Positions 62,936-64,000 of a stretch of DNA of 64,000 bases are shown piece by piece (positions within the stretch are counted from its first letter, which is position 1; each line of letters starts with the position of its first letter). Origin of the DNA: Oncomelania hupensis (taxonomy: Eukaryota; Mollusca; Gastropoda; Littorinimorpha; Pomatiopsidae); contig CM072525.1 of NCBI GenBank assembly GCA_036898135.1, positions 57,397,049-57,461,048 on the forward strand, in the 5' to 3' direction. Below the pieces are notes generated by a model. That model ran no database searches and was not told where the DNA came from. It saw only the letters and a program-made list of their open reading frames with translations. The translations under genes were made by a program, and so were the position numbers.

Positions 62936-64000
62936 ACAATGTATGTCATAATGACGAATAGTTTTACTATTTTGTGTCAAATTCATATAAAAGTATGGCA
63001 AAAGTGAAATATAATTTAGAAAATAAAAATAGTATTACATGTTTATTAACAATGTAGTGTTGGAATGGTATACCAATATTGTGATGAACAGTGTGTGGCA
63101 GTCATGTTATGCAGTGTCCCAATACACCCAATATCCTGTTCAACAAGAATGAGCTGAAAAGCTAAACATTTTGTTTTGTGACGTTCTCTTTGTCTCAAGA
63201 AAAACCTATATAATACTTAATAAAACATACAACTTTGTCCTTGAATTTTATTTATCACAAGTTGTCATGCTTTGATGTTCCATGGTTGGTTTGAGGGCAG
63301 CTGCTATATCACTACAAAATATTGGTATGACTCGCTGAAAAATTCTGGTAAAGTTCTGCTTGTTTTGCTGTATTATCCCAATACTAGTGTAAAGAGAAAG
63401 GAAAAAAAGTGTTAAAATACATCAATAACTTATATTTTAATGAAAAAAAAAACAATGAATATTATGAGACCCATTTATTAAATTAATTCAATTCATGTAT
63501 TTTATTGCTTGTGATTTATTCTTCACATACATATTATGGGAAAGGTATGTGTAGCGCTGTTGACTAATTACACAGATTTTAGTTCAAAATTATGAGAGAA
63601 AAAAATTTTAAACTGCGAATAACACTAAAACAGTGTTCAGTTATGTATGTATTTACTCATCCACTCCAAATAACAGTGGTGAAGAGGGAAGGAGGGGGGA
63701 AGAGTAAATATACATGTCATTGTGGGAGGAGAAGGGAGAGGTGGCATTTTAGTATTTTACTGTGTTATTATCTGTGCTATTATTTATCTGCATGTTTATA
63801 CTGTAATGTATGTAAAGACTTTAAAAAATTTTTTAATTATGTGCTATATTTATTTTTATGTCTATACTGTAATGTCTTCTTTAAAAAAAAATGTGTGCTT
63901 TTTTTCTTGTTAACGTGAGCTCACATTTGTTTGTAAGTGTGGTATGAGTGCTTAGGGCAAATTGTCAGTTTGAATTTGAGCTTTATAAAATACATTATTA
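62936..64000. other. No recognisable gene
   Basis: AT-rich DNA to the window end. The 108-codon plus frame at 63592 is low-complexity and shows no known motif. Confidence 0.4.

Overview
The window is eukaryotic and almost entirely made of repeats. It holds metazoan-type transposable elements, micro- and minisatellites and tRNA-derived SINEs, with no bacterial operons. The mix (two Ty3/gypsy elements with integrase upstream of reverse transcriptase, several non-LTR retrotransposons, a Polinton/Maverick, SINEs) suggests an invertebrate, possibly a mollusc. That is an inference from repeat style; no host marker gene confirms it. No intact host gene was recognised; the nearest is a decayed, partly tandem-duplicated PIF1-like helicase at 56.8-59.4 kb.

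Layout. 0-0.9 kb: a small tandem repeat and a foldback element. 0.94-6.53 kb: GypA, a gypsy retrotransposon on the minus strand with two LTRs and an exact 5-bp target duplication, but with its RT core and RNase H deleted. 6.59-7.76 kb: a CA-rich minisatellite of 28 units. 8.1-9.0 kb: a LINE remnant split by a MITE. 9.2-12.8 kb: LINE copy A, an endonuclease/RT element with frame breaks. 13.09-32.14 kb: a nested set. A long LTR (LTR-X, 13090-14385 plus 31959-32137) is split by a complete 17,573-bp Polinton (14386-31958) with terminal inverted repeats and an exact 6-bp duplication (TTTATC). The Polinton polB gene is itself split by a second LTR-X (27328-28869) and by a truncated LINE end. 32.5-40.5 kb: SINE-like sequence, one dispersed repeat copy, microsatellites, a 24-bp minisatellite and about 3 kb with nothing recognisable. 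40.6-50.9 kb: LINE copy B, split by GypB (41488-50260), a full-length gypsy element with near-identical LTRs and an intact 1614-codon Gag-Pol. 50.9-55.4 kb: LINE copy C with an inverted 5' end, set in a ~30-bp satellite. 55.4-64 kb: SINEs, the PIF1-like pseudogene, a second copy of the dispersed repeat and low-complexity DNA.

The Polinton (adintovirus-like) is the most interesting locus. On the minus strand it has, in transcriptional order: protein-primed-type DNA polymerase B with a canonical spliceosomal intron, packaging ATPase, a small basic protein, a conserved Polinton protein, retroviral-type integrase with chromodomain, single-jelly-roll minor capsid (penton) protein, an adenovirus pX-like basic protein, major capsid protein, adenain-like cysteine protease, a small membrane protein, a PC4-like putative ssDNA-binding protein and a small Cys/His protein. 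A divergent spliced gene on the plus strand lies just inside the left inverted repeat. Several genes or clusters start behind TATA boxes, and the inverted repeats carry arrays of AP-1 and CRE consensus sites. The element therefore combines a self-replicating DNA transposon with a virion-forming gene set. This copy is broken in polB (insertions, motif B not seen) and has a one-base frame break at the start of the integrase gene, while the structural genes read intact.
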